DNA of 64,000 nt, taken from the NCBI GenBank assembly GCA_034770075.1, contig CM068386.1, positions 40,295,990-40,359,989 of the forward strand, in the 5' to 3' direction. Positions 23,211 to 36,126 of the stretch are shown here, one piece after another (position 1 is the stretch's first letter; each line of letters begins with the position of its first letter). Origin of the DNA: Aralia elata. Its lineage: Eukaryota > Streptophyta > Magnoliopsida > Apiales > Araliaceae. A program made the translations under genes and the position numbers. The notes below the pieces were generated by a model that did not search any database, was not told the DNA's origin, and was given only the letters and a program-made list of their open reading frames with translations.

Positions 23211-26200
23211 TCCCTACATATTATTCGTTCATTGATTATCATAATTTTACTGAAAAACATTATTGCTTATTTATCTCTGATTCTTCTTTCAAGATTTCTT
23301 TCTAACCTTTAAACCCTAGGTGTACCCCATTAATTAGTCTGAACTAAAAGTTTATGTCCAACACATCACAATCCCACTGGCCCAAAAAGGGTTAACATAA
23401 TCTTCCCCACCACCCAACAGTTCCAAAAGAGTCCCATTCAGCAAATCTTTTGTTTTCACAAAAGAGATCCTATTGTTTTATTTTTTATTGTAAAAACGAT
23501 GTCTTTTACATTTAACATCAGAAAACTCGTTATCATGTTACCACAATAAGCTAAACAATAAGAATTATATCTAGAGTTGAACATATAACAAAAATATAGC
23601 CTTCAAATTTGCAAATATCGCAAATGGAACACTCTATGGAACAGGGGTTAGTAAAACATATAAGCAACATTTTAGCAAGTCCTTAAAATTGGAAAGGGGA
23701 GCTTACAACTTCAAATGAAGCAAGTACATAACTGAGAAGATTCCTAGTTTTCCAACATAGCAACTTCGGCCAAAAGATGCAAATTCTTCAAGTTAGCAAA
23801 ATACTCACAGCTGGCTAATTAAACAAGAGGCAAAAAAGTTATGTTAGAATGCTCAAAACAATAATCTGCTAAAAACTTGTATAAGTTAAGGTGCATTAAT
23901 CCACCACACAACCAGAATAAGAAAACTGATATTTTCACATGAAAATATTATATCTCCAAATGACTCTGTAACAGACTTGGGTAGAACTCATCCCAAAAAG
24001 ATTGCTCATAAGGTGAGAGTGCCCAAAACCCTATATACAAACCACATAAAGTATCCCATACTACTTGATGCGGGACCTGTGCCCATACACAACCCTTACA
24101 GGTTCTCGAATAGACAATTAAAGAAAGTATTCAAGGCAAATTTCACATCATGTAAGCAAAAGAATAAATACTCAGCAATACAAACATTTTGATGAATGAA
24201 AACTTTCTGATAATCGTATTCAATACTCTCAGATCCAACAACATGAAGATCATGAAAAGTCGGGATAATGGAGCTTTTAAATATTACAGAGTAAGTCGAG
24301 TTTTATCCGATAATGGTAGGCAAATTAATTTGTTGAGTTTCAAGGAAGTCACATTAAGAGCCACTAGTGAGGCCAAGATGGTGTGCAGAGCTTTATTATA
24401 AAGGCCTTCAAGTACCTTTATGGACAGATGCTGAAGCTATTTATGGGTGGTGTTTCCAAGTCAGAAGGCAGGATTTACCGTACATTTAAAGAACTAGGAA
24501 TTAACATATGGATCGACAAGTTAGCTTTGCCCAATGAATCTTGAAACTAAGACAAACTTCTTATAAAAAGTGAGAACATGTAGCATTAGCTCAAAAAGGT
24601 ACTCTTGCCTCTTTCCCGGATTAAGGTACTCTTGCTTCTCTCCCGGATTAATGGCGGCTCATGTAGTAATCGACACTGCTTACCAGAGTATCTCTTAAGT
24701 GGAAGAGTCCATTTACCTTTTCCTAAGTAAAATATATACATTATAACAAGGGTTCTAGTTAATCAAATAGTAATACCAAAAACTTTTGGCTTCTTGTTCA
24801 AAACGAAAGAGCATTGTAACTTCATTATATTCAGCATACAAAATATGTACTGATGTAGGACAATTTTGGGTGATATATCTGGAATTTTATAGGAAAAATA
24901 AGGAAAACTAAAACTAGGGTGATGCTCCACACACCACTACCCTTAGGATCCTGAACCACAGTGAATTGATCGCAATCAAATTAGGGCTCAAAAGTAATTT
25001 TATTAATCTGTAATTTTGGAATCCACAATTACATCCTTATTTATAGGTAAAGAAATAAAACCTTCTAAGACTTGGACTCAATAGGGAACTTACCTAAAAA
25101 TAGCCAAATAACTAAAAACCCAATAAACAATAATAACCAGTATTCTAAATAAAAAGAACTACTACTAAATAACGTAAATAACAAATAAATCATCCATGCC
25201 TAGGGCGATGCGCGGAACTATATATCCCCATCATGTAAGACTGCAATTGTTAGTGTGTCTCAAGTATATATAGAATCAAGGGAAAGCTTGAAATGAGAAG
25301 GAGATTTCTTCCAAAAAAAATAATCATAAAGTTCTAGCTTTCCAAAGAATTCATACTCGAAGCAAACTGAATGGAAAGAGCAAATTTGATTTGAATAAGG
25401 GAATGTAAAATATAGATAGATAGCATGCATGCACTTAAACTAAGACAAATTTTAAGAGACTTGGGAGAGAGAACTCCAATATGTATGTATGTGTGTGTGT
25501 GTGTATATACATATATATATATATATATATTAAGATTAACAATTAAAGTAAAGATTTATTTCTACAAATTTTGGTCAGGGAAAAAAATATACTCGGCAAT
25601 AATCAAACTGTGAAATTAACAAGTTATTCTGCCACATAGTTTTAGCTATTAAAATGAAGTTATAATGGAAGGCTAAATGACACCCTAAAACATTATCTTT
25701 CTTCTTTCTTCGATGTCCAAATATATCCAATCAAGGAACCAAACATATTATAAGCTTAAGGCATGAAAGTGTTATTAGGCCTATGGTAAATTATCCACAT
25801 CTGGAAAACAAAGAGACAACAAAAACAAGAGGTAAAAATTGAAAGAAAACAAACTGGAAAACATCTGGCTAGACTGTGCTGCAAATGTACTATACATCTC
25901 AAAAAGAATAAGATATCATCAAAGATAGATAAGAGTGAAATCAGAATATATGATGAGCAATAATAGGATTTAAAATTACTGCAAGAATTAGAATATATTC
26001 TGATAACACAAACACTGGATCAGGAGAAAGATGGAGGAATGAAAGAGAAAAAGGGAAGGAAAAAGGGGTAATAAAAAAGAACAAAAGAACAAAAAAGAGG
26101 TTGATGACTGATGAATGCATTTTCCAATCTCAACTTTGCTGAAAATAATGGCAAAAACTCATAAAACCTTCCATAGACTTCCATAGACTAATCTTCTAAT

Positions 26201-26324
26201 CATATATATGAACCACAAAAATCTAAGCTAAAAATGACTACTAGCAAAGCAACACAACTAAATTTTAAATTCATGGAACAGGAGTCTAAGATGGCAACGT
26301 GATTGATCTTAAAAAGGACACAGT
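23211..26324. other. Unrecognised AT-rich DNA
   Basis: No convincing reading frame or RNA. Seen: a short direct repeat of GGTACTCTTGCNTCT...CCCGGATTAA (24598 and 24627); a possible degenerate LTR-like block at about 24900-25230 (ends near TATATCCCCATCATG); and a (TG)n(TA)n microsatellite at 25490-25531. Confidence 0.35.
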
Positions 26325-26603
26325 AACATGAAATGTTTATATACAAACAATATTGTTAAATATAACAAGCAAATCTAATTAATAGCATGCAACAGTAACA
26401 TTAAAACTATTAATGTATACAACGTAATAATCAATTATTAGCACATGCAAAGGATTGGTTCAAAGAACATGAAATGTTTATATAAAAACATTGTTATATA
26501 TAACAAGCAAATCTAATTAATAGCATGCAACAGTAACATTAAAACTATTAATGTATACAACGTAATAATCAATTATTAGCACATGCAAAGGATTGGTTCA
26601 AAG
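26325..26603. repeat. 141-bp tandem duplication
   Basis: Unit 1 (26325-26465) and unit 2 (26466-26603) both begin AACATGAAATGTTTATATA and end GGATTGGTTCAAAG, with only a few differences confined to the first 40 bases. The similarity indicates a recent duplication. Confidence 0.95.
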
Positions 26604-28200
26604 ACGTGCTCTACCATGATATTTGCCGAGGGGATGTCACATGATCAACTTCAGCCAACTCTAGGGGTACCCAAACGCATAGAATAGCCCGATGCAAGTA
26701 TCTTGCAGGAGGGTTAGACACTTGCGGAATTAGTTGAATGCTCTAAGAGGATCAGACACACATAATTTCAAAACAATAATAATCAATTGCTAGCGGTAAT
26801 GTAAATTTCAAGGCATGTATGATGTATGTATTTAATCTTTTTTTCTGTTTTCGAAAGTATTTTTTAAAATTATAACACAGTTATAGTTTCTTCAAGCAAT
26901 CTCTACTTTCCCATCATATTGCTAAAATCTCATATCCAAAGTTGGATAGGACGTCGTTAACCTATGTAAGGCCATGATCGGACACAATCACAACATGACA
27001 AAAATTATGTTTAATAATTGGACAACTGAAAAGCTAATGTCGGATAAGTATATACACCAACACATGTTTGACAAGGACAGCTTGCGAAAGTGTCCATGTT
27101 TCTTTGAGTCTGTTCATGTGTCAAAATTAATAGCCAAAGATTTTTTGACGACAAACGCAACAGTTCATATTGACCTAAACGAATCGATAGAGACAAGAAT
27201 TGGCAGACATAATTTTTATGCAATAGATTTAAATGAAGTTTATAGTTTCCACATCAGTGTTTGTCTTTAGTTCAAAGAGTGAATAAATGATGTGTTGCAA
27301 CTCGCAAACTACTAAAACCAGCCCCTGATTGTAACATTTTGTTTTCGTCATTAATATTAAAACCCTCAAGTGCTGCATTTTGAATCCAAAAAGATGTAAC
27401 GAACAATCTAATAAAATTTTGATTCTCAAACTTATGCTCTTCTCAAGGATACCTATTAACCGATATCATCGAACATTTAGATTATTTTTCTACCTATATC
27501 ATTGAACATTTAGATTATCTTTCTACCAGAATGTAACATCAGTTTCTAAAAAGCCCACAATTTTTTAAAAAATAAAAATAAAAATAAAAAATTCAGATAT
27601 AATATTATGATGCTGATTTATTTTTTAAGGTTAAGTATGCTTACTATTTTATTTTAACAGAAAATAAAAAGGATATTAACATCAACTCTAATCAACTAGG
27701 TAGCATTTTCCATCTGTTACATAGGGTAAAGAGCTCAATATTGAATATATTTTGAGCAGCATCCACTATGTTCAAAATAGGAGGGTATCTATTAAACTCG
27801 AGTCTTCCTCCGATTGCCTACCATATAAGAACTCATCGGATATCCATAATGTAAACGCCTTGTGAAAAGTTCCATAGAATTGTGTTAGAGGATGCCTAAC
27901 TAGATACAACCATTAGCGAGGCTCTCAAGGTTTTCTGTTTTGGACATAATTATTATGTGCAGAACATGATCGACACCAAATTTATCATGCCAACCCCTGA
28001 GCTTGAAATTGGCTCCAAACCTACAGTACCCTTTCATGTGGCCATTTGAAAGATACAATTTTAACAGCTTTTGAAAACAAATCATCATGGTTAACCAAAC
28101 GAAAACCATGAACTGACTTCTATGCTAAAATCACAAAATATACTCATATTTGTCCCACTTAGATTATGAGCTTGCTTATAGCATAGATGGAAAATATATA
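26604..28200. other. Unrecognised spacer DNA
   Basis: Short open stretches (for example 26974-27270) have no recognisable domain. A short tandem phrase ATTGAACATTTAGATTAT occurs twice near 27468-27520. Confidence 0.35.
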
Positions 28201-28379
28201 CTCCATCCATTCCAAAATATTATGAAAAAATAAATATTATTAGTAGTATTTTGGAGATAGATTACAATGTTCATCTTTATAATAATGATTGAAATTAGAT
28301 GAATTTATGTTAACTTTTGAGTTTGAAAATGTCAAATGTCAAAAGTCAATAATAGTCTAATATTTTAGAACGGAGGGAG
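28201..28379. mobile_element. Stowaway-like (Tc1/mariner) MITE
   Basis: The left end CTCCATCCATTCCAAAATAT and the complement of the right end CTCCCTCCGTTCTAAAATAT match except at three positions, and the CTCCCTCCGTYCC terminus is typical of plant Stowaway elements. Length is 179 bp. A TA precedes the left end; the right flank reads TG, so the TA duplication is imperfect. Confidence 0.85.
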
Positions 28380-29679
28380 TGCAATATGCAAGCCCACTGA
28401 GAATTACTGAGATCAAAAGTAAATTAAAGCTACGAAACAAGGCACTAGCAACTTAAAATTGGAACTAGCAATTTTGAGTACATCCACAGGATAGACCTCA
28501 TCAACAAATTCCGATATTTTCTATTGGGGATTCCGGTTCAGTTTTCTAGTTAGTAAAATGGGTCCCTATAGAAAAGTCCATCATAGCTGATAAAATAAAT
28601 TATAAGTAAACTTAAGTTCCTAACAAAGAATAACTGAGCATAAATCCGTTAACAAACTGAATGAACAAAAATGCAAAGGTTTAAAGAATTATTACCCGAA
28701 ACTAGTGAATATCTGGATATTCCAAATGCATTCCCGTTCTTAATCACTGTACGCATTTGAGACGCAACTGAACCTTGAAAAGGGAATAAACAAATCCAAA
28801 GTCACCACAAAAATATAAAACATATTATATACAAAGAAGAAATTTATTATAAAGAGAAAGGCATACAAACAGTGAGAACCATGATTTCTCAACTAAATGC
28901 AAGGGAGAAGGAAAATATGTGTAGTATAAAAAGAAAGGAAAAAACTAATTTTAGACATTCATTTTTGAAATCTTACCATGTATATGTATATACAGAGAAT
29001 CTCATTTAGTGGTAGTTAGGTAAATTGCTCACAAAAATAGTGTGAGACCCATATGATTGAATATATATCAGAAATATAGCAATTGAAAATTACTATGATA
29101 TTCAACTGCTGAAGTTAGTCAAACAAGAAGGGAAAAACAAAACAAAACAAATATCTCAAAAAAAAATTATATGACTACCATTGTTTTTATAATTAAGGTG
29201 GGGAAAAATAATTTCCATTTCCAAGTCTAATCCAAATTGAAATACATAAATTGTTTATAAGCACGACAAACTAAATGATAATTGATAATACTCACAGAAT
29301 AGAAAGGGTTCAAATTTCAAACCTTGGTACAGATATTATTTTCTTGATAATTCATGGAATGAACAACATTCATTTGATCTACAATAACATAAATGAAAAA
29401 TAGACAAACCAATTAATAAAGCAAAAACAATCCATAATTCCATATACTATAACTTTAGGGACCAACAAAAAGGGGAAATTAATACATTCAAAATGCTAAC
29501 TCTACTTGGACAACATACTGATGCAAGACGAAGAAACAAAATTAACTCACATAATTAAAATAAATTTAAAATTTGTATTTGTATTTAAAAATAAATAAAT
29601 AAATATCAGATTGCACCAGTGTGAAAGAAACAAGGAAAGTACTACAACAAACAAGGGAAAGACTACAAGCTACTACTAC
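28380..29679. other. Unrecognised AT-rich DNA
   Basis: No gene or element termini recognised. Confidence 0.4.
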
Positions 29680-30123
29680 TAGATCAGAACAAATCTCTGA
29701 ATTAACATAGCATGCGCAAGAAATAAAAAGCTGTAATTTATATATTAAAGAGAAATAGAAGGGTTTCTATGTGAGGACCATCCTACTAACACAGGAGTAT
29801 ATATATTTAATTTTCACGTTATGCAGTTTTCCGTTAAAATAGCACAGTAATTAGGGGTTTCTTCAAAACCAACCCCCCCCCACTCAAAAGTCACGCCTTC
29901 AATATAATAAAATATTTTTATGTGTCGAAATATAAGATCATTTTTTGTTCCAAAGTACAAAATCATTGTACTAATTATAAAAATATAATTATTTAATTTT
30001 AGTCAATAATTAATATTTTAAATTTTTAAGAATAGTAGTAATTACAAAAAAAAATCATAATTATAAATAAATTATATCAATTTTAAATTAAATATAAAAG
30101 AATCTTGGCTTTCATAAATAGTT

Positions 30124-30172
<49 letters not shown>

Positions 30173-31480
30173 TATAACTTATAAATTTTATATAAATAAG
30201 CAAATTAAACCAAACAGAAAACATACCTAAAGATCCAAAGGCGTGAGAAAAGTACCATTTTCCTTTCTTGACTAGGAGTGCTGGTACATATCTTCTTTCT
30301 CAGGCGAAATTCTTTCTTTTAACAGCCACATCCACAAAAAACCATTATACATACATATATATATATATATATAGAGATAGATAGATAGATATACACATAA
30401 TTTATAGATACAGAGAAAGATTGTTACATAGAGAGAGAGAAAATTGATTCCTCTAAAGTGAAAGCTGACAGATAGAGCAGTGAGCACGCAAAAGCAACGG
30501 TATGATTAATCATACAATCTGCCCCTTGTGTGCTCACTCTCTTCTGTCAGTTTCAAGGCTAAACTCATAATAATACTACCTCTGCTTTCCCAAATATGGT
30601 AACAATCCAAAAACACAGAATAATAAAAATTAAATAAAATTTTCGCCCAGATCTGACAAAAATAAAATATCCACACAATAATAAATATAAATACCCATTT
30701 AAGGGGAAAAAAGTAAAAAAAATTTTTGAAAAATATATATTTAAAATATTATATATATATATGGTAGCATATACTCCATCTAGGGTTTTGCTCCAGAAAT
30801 CAAGAAAAAAGAATACAAAGCAGAAAAAGCAGAATTGATATATTTCTCATTTCTGTCATGATTATCCAACCACTTGCATTTTCTCTCTCTTACATGCAGA
30901 CCATACAGGTGTACATCGACACGCGTACACCGACCAATTTATCACCACAAATCAAATGTTTATGACGGATTTAAATTCCAGATAATTTGAATTAAATCGT
31001 CTATTTGAATAGTTAAAATATATATATATATAAATATATAATATATATTTATATGAATAAATGAATAAATTACTATATTAATGCAATTTGATACTATAAA
31101 CTGTTCATATATAATGCATATTATAAACGGTTCAAATATAATACATATTTGAACTGTCTAGAATCAGATCCGCTTGCGACGACCACAAAAACAAAACAGA
31201 TAAAAGTTTTTAGAGAGAGAAAATACAACAACAACATCAACATTCAACAACAACAAATTGGAGAGAGAAAATACAAAAACAGTTTCTAGAGAGAGAAATG
31301 GAGAGACATTAGACTTGTCACTTCAAAGGAATTCTAGTGGCTTTTATTGTACTGTGGGGAGTGTTGGGGGAAGGCCAAACGAGTGCAGAGAACTTTTTCT
31401 TTTTTGGGAAGGAAATCCTACGTGTCTGTTTTTGATTGGACAGATCTTTTCGAGAGGCCTTTGATTTGGTTGGGATTGAT
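29680..31480 (-). repeat. Right arm of inverted duplication carrying MIR156
   Basis: Reverse-complement counterpart of 7210-9190, with homology on both sides of the hairpin. It carries its own insertions: a (TA)n tract at 30126-30170 and AT-rich DNA between the hairpin and the conserved downstream block. The upstream end at about 31335-31480 aligns with the left arm at 7210-7335. Confidence 0.85.
30460..30554 (-). ncRNA. MIR156: MIR156 precursor hairpin (copy 2)
   Basis: On the minus strand the 5' arm holds TGACAGAAGAGAGTGAGCAC (30549 down to 30530), identical to copy 1. The star strand (30485 down to 30464) is also identical to copy 1. The loop differs slightly (ACAAGGGGCAGATTG against ACAAGAGGCAGATTG, and ATCATACCG against ATAATACTA). 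Conservation of both arms and flanks suggests a working second gene. It is transcribed towards copy 1, about 22.6 kb away. Confidence 0.95.
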
Positions 31481-31938
31481 TTCTGGCCGTTGATTGTGGT
31501 TACGTTGGAAATAGTGTTGATGAGGCTGCGTCAATCAGGGAGACAGGTTTAATGTTGAGGATAAGGTACTCTGCATTACTGTTCATCTGAGGTTGCTAAA
31601 ATTACAAGCTGCGTGGGCCCCTTAGACATTCTGAAGGGAAGTACTAATTTTAATGAACAGCATATTAATAGGGATAATAATGGTGCGATTTCAAATAAAA
31701 ATCATACGTAAAATCGTTTTGATGCAATTGGTTAGATCGGAATAGAAATTATAGCATAAAATTATTTGAATTGATATGGAACGATTTCTAAAAATGCGAT
31801 ATAATTTTAAATACAGTGATTTCAACTGAAAAATTAATTTAAAAATGTGATATTTTTTAAATTTTAAACATTGCAAGTTTACAGTTGTAAATAATAATCA
31901 ACTGTACAAAAGTTAAATTTTTGAAAATCAATCATAAA
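31481..31938. other. Spacer, no gene recognised
   Basis: Lies beyond the putative 5' side of MIR156 copy 2, so it may contain its promoter. No clear TATA box or initiator could be singled out. Confidence 0.35.
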
Positions 31939-32135
31939 GGAGTCTTATTATATATTGCGATAAATTTACGCCGAATTACAATTGTAAAACTTATCAATAC
32001 ATAAAATTTGTAGGAATTAATTATAAAAGAGCCCCAGTTATTACATATCTCTTTAAAAATATTATCAATAATACTTATCTACGTAACTTGCAATCAAAAA
32101 ATTGACACAAAACATTCGCAATATATATTATTATC
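31939..32135. mobile_element. MITE-like repeat, TTATATATTGCGA family (copy 2)
   Basis: GAGTCTTATTATATATTGCG at the left is mirrored by CATTCGCAATATATATTA near 32110-32130. It shares CCGAATTACAATTG with the other members near 16727 and 32890. Non-coding. Confidence 0.5.
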
Positions 32136-32674
32136 GATCATAAAGTAATTCAAAACTTCTAATTTTCCAAATTAAAAAGTTAAAGTTTAATACCATGCAA
32201 ATTCTGAAAATGTATACATTATTAATACAACCCTTGTTTCAAACTTAAAGTCTTAAATCATGAAAAACTACATATTTCAAAATTAAATTTACAACCATAC
32301 TTAAATAGAACTTAAAGAACTTTAAAATATAAACAAAAACATGAGAAATATTAAATATATAACTTAGAACTTTAAACGGGTGTGATTTCTTAAGTGGTGC
32401 GGTTTTTATACCAAACTCACACTTATAACCGTAAGGGTTGCACTTTCTACTGAAAAAAATAACAATATACCATCAGAACCATTAGTTTGATTTCTTTGAT
32501 AATGTTTTGCGATTTGACATATGATTTCAATTATAAAATCGGTTCTTTCTCTCCTCTAATCATGTGTTAATGTTCAAAATATATTCTACATTAATAACTC
32601 TATCAAACTAATAAAAAATTTCTCTTTTCTCTCCTCTTATAAGAAACCTTAATTTTCAAAACTTTAAACTTAAA
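32136..32674. other. AT-rich spacer, no gene recognised
   Basis: No reading frame, RNA or terminal repeats recognised. Confidence 0.4.
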
Positions 32675-32892
32675 CTAGTAATCGGTGGCACACGCGTTGC
32701 GTGTATAAATTATGTAAGATAAATTAAATTTTTTATAAAATTTGAAGAACTAAATAGAAAAAAAAAAGATAATATAAAAAGGACAAAATAAAAATTATCT
32801 CAAAAGTTAAAAGGCAATTAATTTGAAAATGGCAAAAAGCTTCAATATAAAGTTTACACTAGCCCTTGCTGGTGCTTTATATATTAAATAGA
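32675..32892 (-). mobile_element. Small Helitron-like fragment
   Basis: On the minus strand it begins TCTATTTAATATATAAAGCA and ends with the hairpin ACACGCAACGCGTGT followed by about 12 bases and CTAG, then T, like a Helitron 3' end. The preceding host base is C rather than the expected A. It is 218 bp and non-coding. Confidence 0.35.
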
Positions 32893-32990
32893 GTCCTTGT
32901 TATATATTGCGAAAAATTTCAGTCGAATTACGATTGCGACGTATATCAATATATAGAATTATATAAGATTATAAAATTAACCCACTGTAT
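32891..32990. mobile_element. MITE-like repeat, TTATATATTGCGA family (copy 3, partial)
   Basis: Reads GAGTCCTTGTTATATATTGC then CAGTCGAATTACGATTGCGA, closely matching copy 1. It is cut by the copia LTR at 32998. Confidence 0.4.
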
Positions 32991-32997
32991 CAAATAT

Positions 32998-33969
32998 TGT
33001 TAGAATTTGAGCTTAATTAAATGGGTTTCATTAATCATTAGAGATGGATCCACATATCAATGTGTTCTACTCTATGAGTAGATGAAAATCAAGTATTAAG
33101 AAGCTCAAATCTATGAGGTAATGAATGAGAAATTTACTCCAAAAAATCACTCATTAAAGAGGATAAATAAATAGTTGTGGGAAAAGTCCCACATCAAATA
33201 TAAACTAAACATTAAGTTAGTATATATACAATAAGATTGCTCTTGTGTTTGGGCCCCAAGGGGCACTCTACTTTTGTGGAGGGGAGAGGACCTAGCCAAA
33301 GCTTGGTTTGACCACACGCGCGTCGCCGCCGACCGGCCGGGCCGGGCTCGGGGCTCGTGAGTCTGGGTCTTTGAATATATTCTTTTTAAACAAAATTTAT
33401 TTAAATTTTGTTTTGTTTAGTTCCTTACCATTTTATTTATCAATGTAAAGCAAGGCAGCGCAAATAAAAAGTCAAGCGTCGCGGCACTTGACACCAGAGC
33501 CGCGGCGCTAGAGTCAAAGCCACGGCTCTAGGGACTAGAGCCGCGGCGCTCTATAGTTTTCCAGCGCGCGCGTTTGGCCTGAATGTTTGCTCCTGTTCAA
33601 CAATGGTGTCTCATACCTTTTCAATGTCATCCAAACCATTTCAAAGGCTTGTGTCCAATGCATGAAGGGACATCACTGGTCCTATAAATATCAAACCAAG
33701 TCAACCATTTGGTTCATTACATTTTTGCATTCAATTCATTCCTTTCATCTTCATTCTTCAGATCATATTCATAACATATTTGAGAGAGACGAGCATTTCT
33801 TTTAGTTCGTTGTGTATACTATTTGTAGTGCTGCTATATTATACGTTGTCATTGTATTCTGGAAGACAAGTGCCGCTAACTCTAAGCACCAATAAGGAGG
33901 GCATAATTGTCTTAAGGACATAGTACCAATTAAGTACTAGCCTTGACATATTAATTTCCTCCGTTTGCA
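32998..33969 (+). repeat. 5' LTR of the copia element
   Basis: The first ~330 bases match 63673-64000 with scattered substitutions. They include the AAAGTCCCACATC motif common in plant LTR promoters and TATATATACA (33221-33230) as a likely TATA box. At 33310-33560 it is GC-rich, with repeats around AGAGCCGCGGCGCT. The 3' boundary is uncertain: 33969 is chosen for a CA before a degenerate PBS-like TGGTTTTCATCAG. Confidence 0.65.
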
Positions 33970-33991
33970 AGTTTGGTTTTCATCAGATAAG

Positions 33992-33994
<3 letters not shown>

Positions 33995-34030
<36 letters not shown>

Positions 34031-34366
34031 CCTAATAATCTTAAGACAATTCATTATATATTTAATTATATTTACAATAAATGGCTATTGAATCTATAAC
34101 TATAGTCGGTCCGTGTTCTGCACCAATCAAAGAAACTTCAAAAAAGGAAATACGAAAATATTGTAAGTGAATTAATTTAATTTTGGCATGATAGTATAAA
34201 TATTTATTATTTTAATAATACTATATGTGGTTAAAAGATGTATATTTATTTTCTTCCAAATATAATATATGTAATTATATTATTTATGAGGAAAATAAAG
34301 TAATACATATTGATTATTATATGTGGGAATTTGAGTTCATAATTTAATAAAGAATTGAAAAATATA

Positions 34367-34404
<38 letters not shown>
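33995..34404. repeat. (TA)n microsatellites in the copia leader
   Basis: Long (TA)n tracts at about 33995-34028 and 34372-34404. Confidence 0.9.
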
Positions 34405-34406
<2 letters not shown>

Positions 34407-35305
34407 TTGTTAATTTATTCTTGAAATTGTTGCATAAGAATAATTTGCATATATGTATATATTTTGATGAATCATGCCATGAAAATTTGTACTAAGTTAT
34501 GTGCTTTAAAATTCTTGAATATTAAAATTTGCCCATGTATAATATTTGGTATGATGTTTAAGTATAAGTAATTTTGCTTGAAAAATGTTATGGTTAATGA
34601 CCATATCATATGATCATGGATTATGAGGCAATAAAAGTTTCTCTCATACACCCTCAATGCCTAAAGTTAAATTACTGATTTAAATTGTGTCATGTACGAA
34701 ACAAATGTGTATTGTTCTAAGATTCACTTTCAAAGTGAATGATGGTACAAAATGTTGTAATATATATGTGACATCATATATAAACTTATTTATATGTAAA
34801 TTGCAGAGTATACCATGTATCGCTATTATGATTATTTTCATACTTAGAAAGATGCATGTTTATTTTGTGACATAAAATTAATTATGTCAATTTTATGGTA
34901 TAGAATTTGCATATAAAAATTAAATTTGAATTTTATGTGCATCAAAAATATTTTCAAGGCATAAAAATAATTCAGGTTGGATCATTTAAAATAATCTAGT
35001 TGAATTATTAATCAAGTGAATTATTTATATGTTAGTCTTGCGAAATATAACAATATACTTATGTTATAAATGTGTGGTGCACATGCATGTATAAATTTAC
35101 ATGATAATATTTTAAAGTGTGTAGTGCACATGCATGTATATATTTACATGATGAGAATAATATGTTAAAAGTATGTTATTATTTTGTAATATGTGAAATT
35201 ATTAGTGTATTAACTAATATTTTATGATAAGTGTCTTTATTTGTCAAAAACATGGTGACACTTGTTAGTTAGAAATGCATATTATATACTTGAAATAATT
35301 TCTTA
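34405..35305 (+). other. Degenerate copia internal region
   Basis: AT-rich, with no gag-like zinc knuckle or protease motif. It contains two copies of GCACATGCATGTATA (35077 and 35125). The gag-protease part of the element appears deleted or decayed. Confidence 0.45.
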
Positions 35306-36021
35306 ATGAAATTACTTATTTCTGCTTATATGATTGAGTCATATAATTTATGGCATGGTGGATTTGGACATGTTAATTATAATACTATACGTAGATTAAT
35401 TAATATGAAATGCTTGCCAAAATGTGAGATTAACCCCAATCATAAATGTGAAGTTTGCGTTGAGGCAAAGCTTCAAGAATCTTCTTTTAAATCAATTGAA
35501 AGAAGTACGGAACCTCTTGAATTAGTACATACAGATATTTGTGATTTAAAGTATATACAAACAAGAGGGGTAAGAAATATTTTCTTACTTTTATTGATGA
35601 TTGTACAAGATATTGTTATGTTTATTTATTGAGAAGTAAAAATGAGGCTTTGAAAATGTTTGTACATTATAAAAATGAGGTTGTGAATCAACTTGATAAA
35701 AAGATCAAGTGAATTAGAAGTGATAGAGGTGGAGAATATGAATTTCCTTTTGGTGCAATTTGTTCGCAACATGGTATAATACACCAAACAACTGCACCAT
35801 ATTCACCACAACAAAATGGTGTTGCTGAAAGAAAAAATAGAACCTTAAAATAATGAATGTATTGTTATTAAGTCCTGGGCTACCTCAGAATTTGTGGGGG
35901 GGGGCAATTCTTTCAGCAGATTATATTCTCAATCGAATACCTCAAAAGAAGTCTAATGCATCACCCTATGAATTATGGAAAGGAAGAAAACTGCCCTACA
36001 AATACTTAAAAAGTGTGGGGG
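35306..36021 (+). pseudogene. copia pre-integrase and integrase remnant
   Basis: The first frame (35306-35632) holds the GAG-pre-integrase signature: LWHGGFGHVN, then CEVCVEAK as the zinc-binding pair, then the integrase start with LVHTDICDLK (first catalytic Asp). After a frameshift near 35570 come FIDDCTRYCYV, SDRGGEYEF (second Asp) and QNGVAERKNRTL (Glu), so the DDE triad is recognisable. A TGA at 35710-35712 and a TAA near 35850 interrupt this frame. The third piece (35853 onward) has PYELWKGRKLPYKYLKSVG and then jumps straight to RNase H text, showing loss of the reverse transcriptase. Confidence 0.88.
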
Positions 36022-36126
36022 TGAAAGAGATTATAAGAGTTTTAAGGTATTTAAAATACACTCAAAACTTTGGATTGCACTACTCAATATATCCAACAGT
36101 ACTTGAAGGATACTGTGATACGAACT
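36022..36126 (+). pseudogene. copia RNase H remnant, 5' piece
   Basis: Encodes EIIRVLRYLKYTQNFGLHYS and a following GYCDTN, the usual lead-in to copia RNase H. It is cut by CACTA-2, whose duplicated target ACT is 36124-36126, and resumes at 61907. Confidence 0.85.

Noticed and set aside
27900..28109. Short open frames in 21.8-29.6 kb (also 26974-27270, 23977-24192)
   Set aside because: Under 100 codons, no domain, composition like the surrounding AT-rich DNA.
30530..30549. miR156 target site (SPL-like)
   Set aside because: It is the exact complement of miR156 because it is the mature strand of the minus-strand hairpin, with the star strand nearby.
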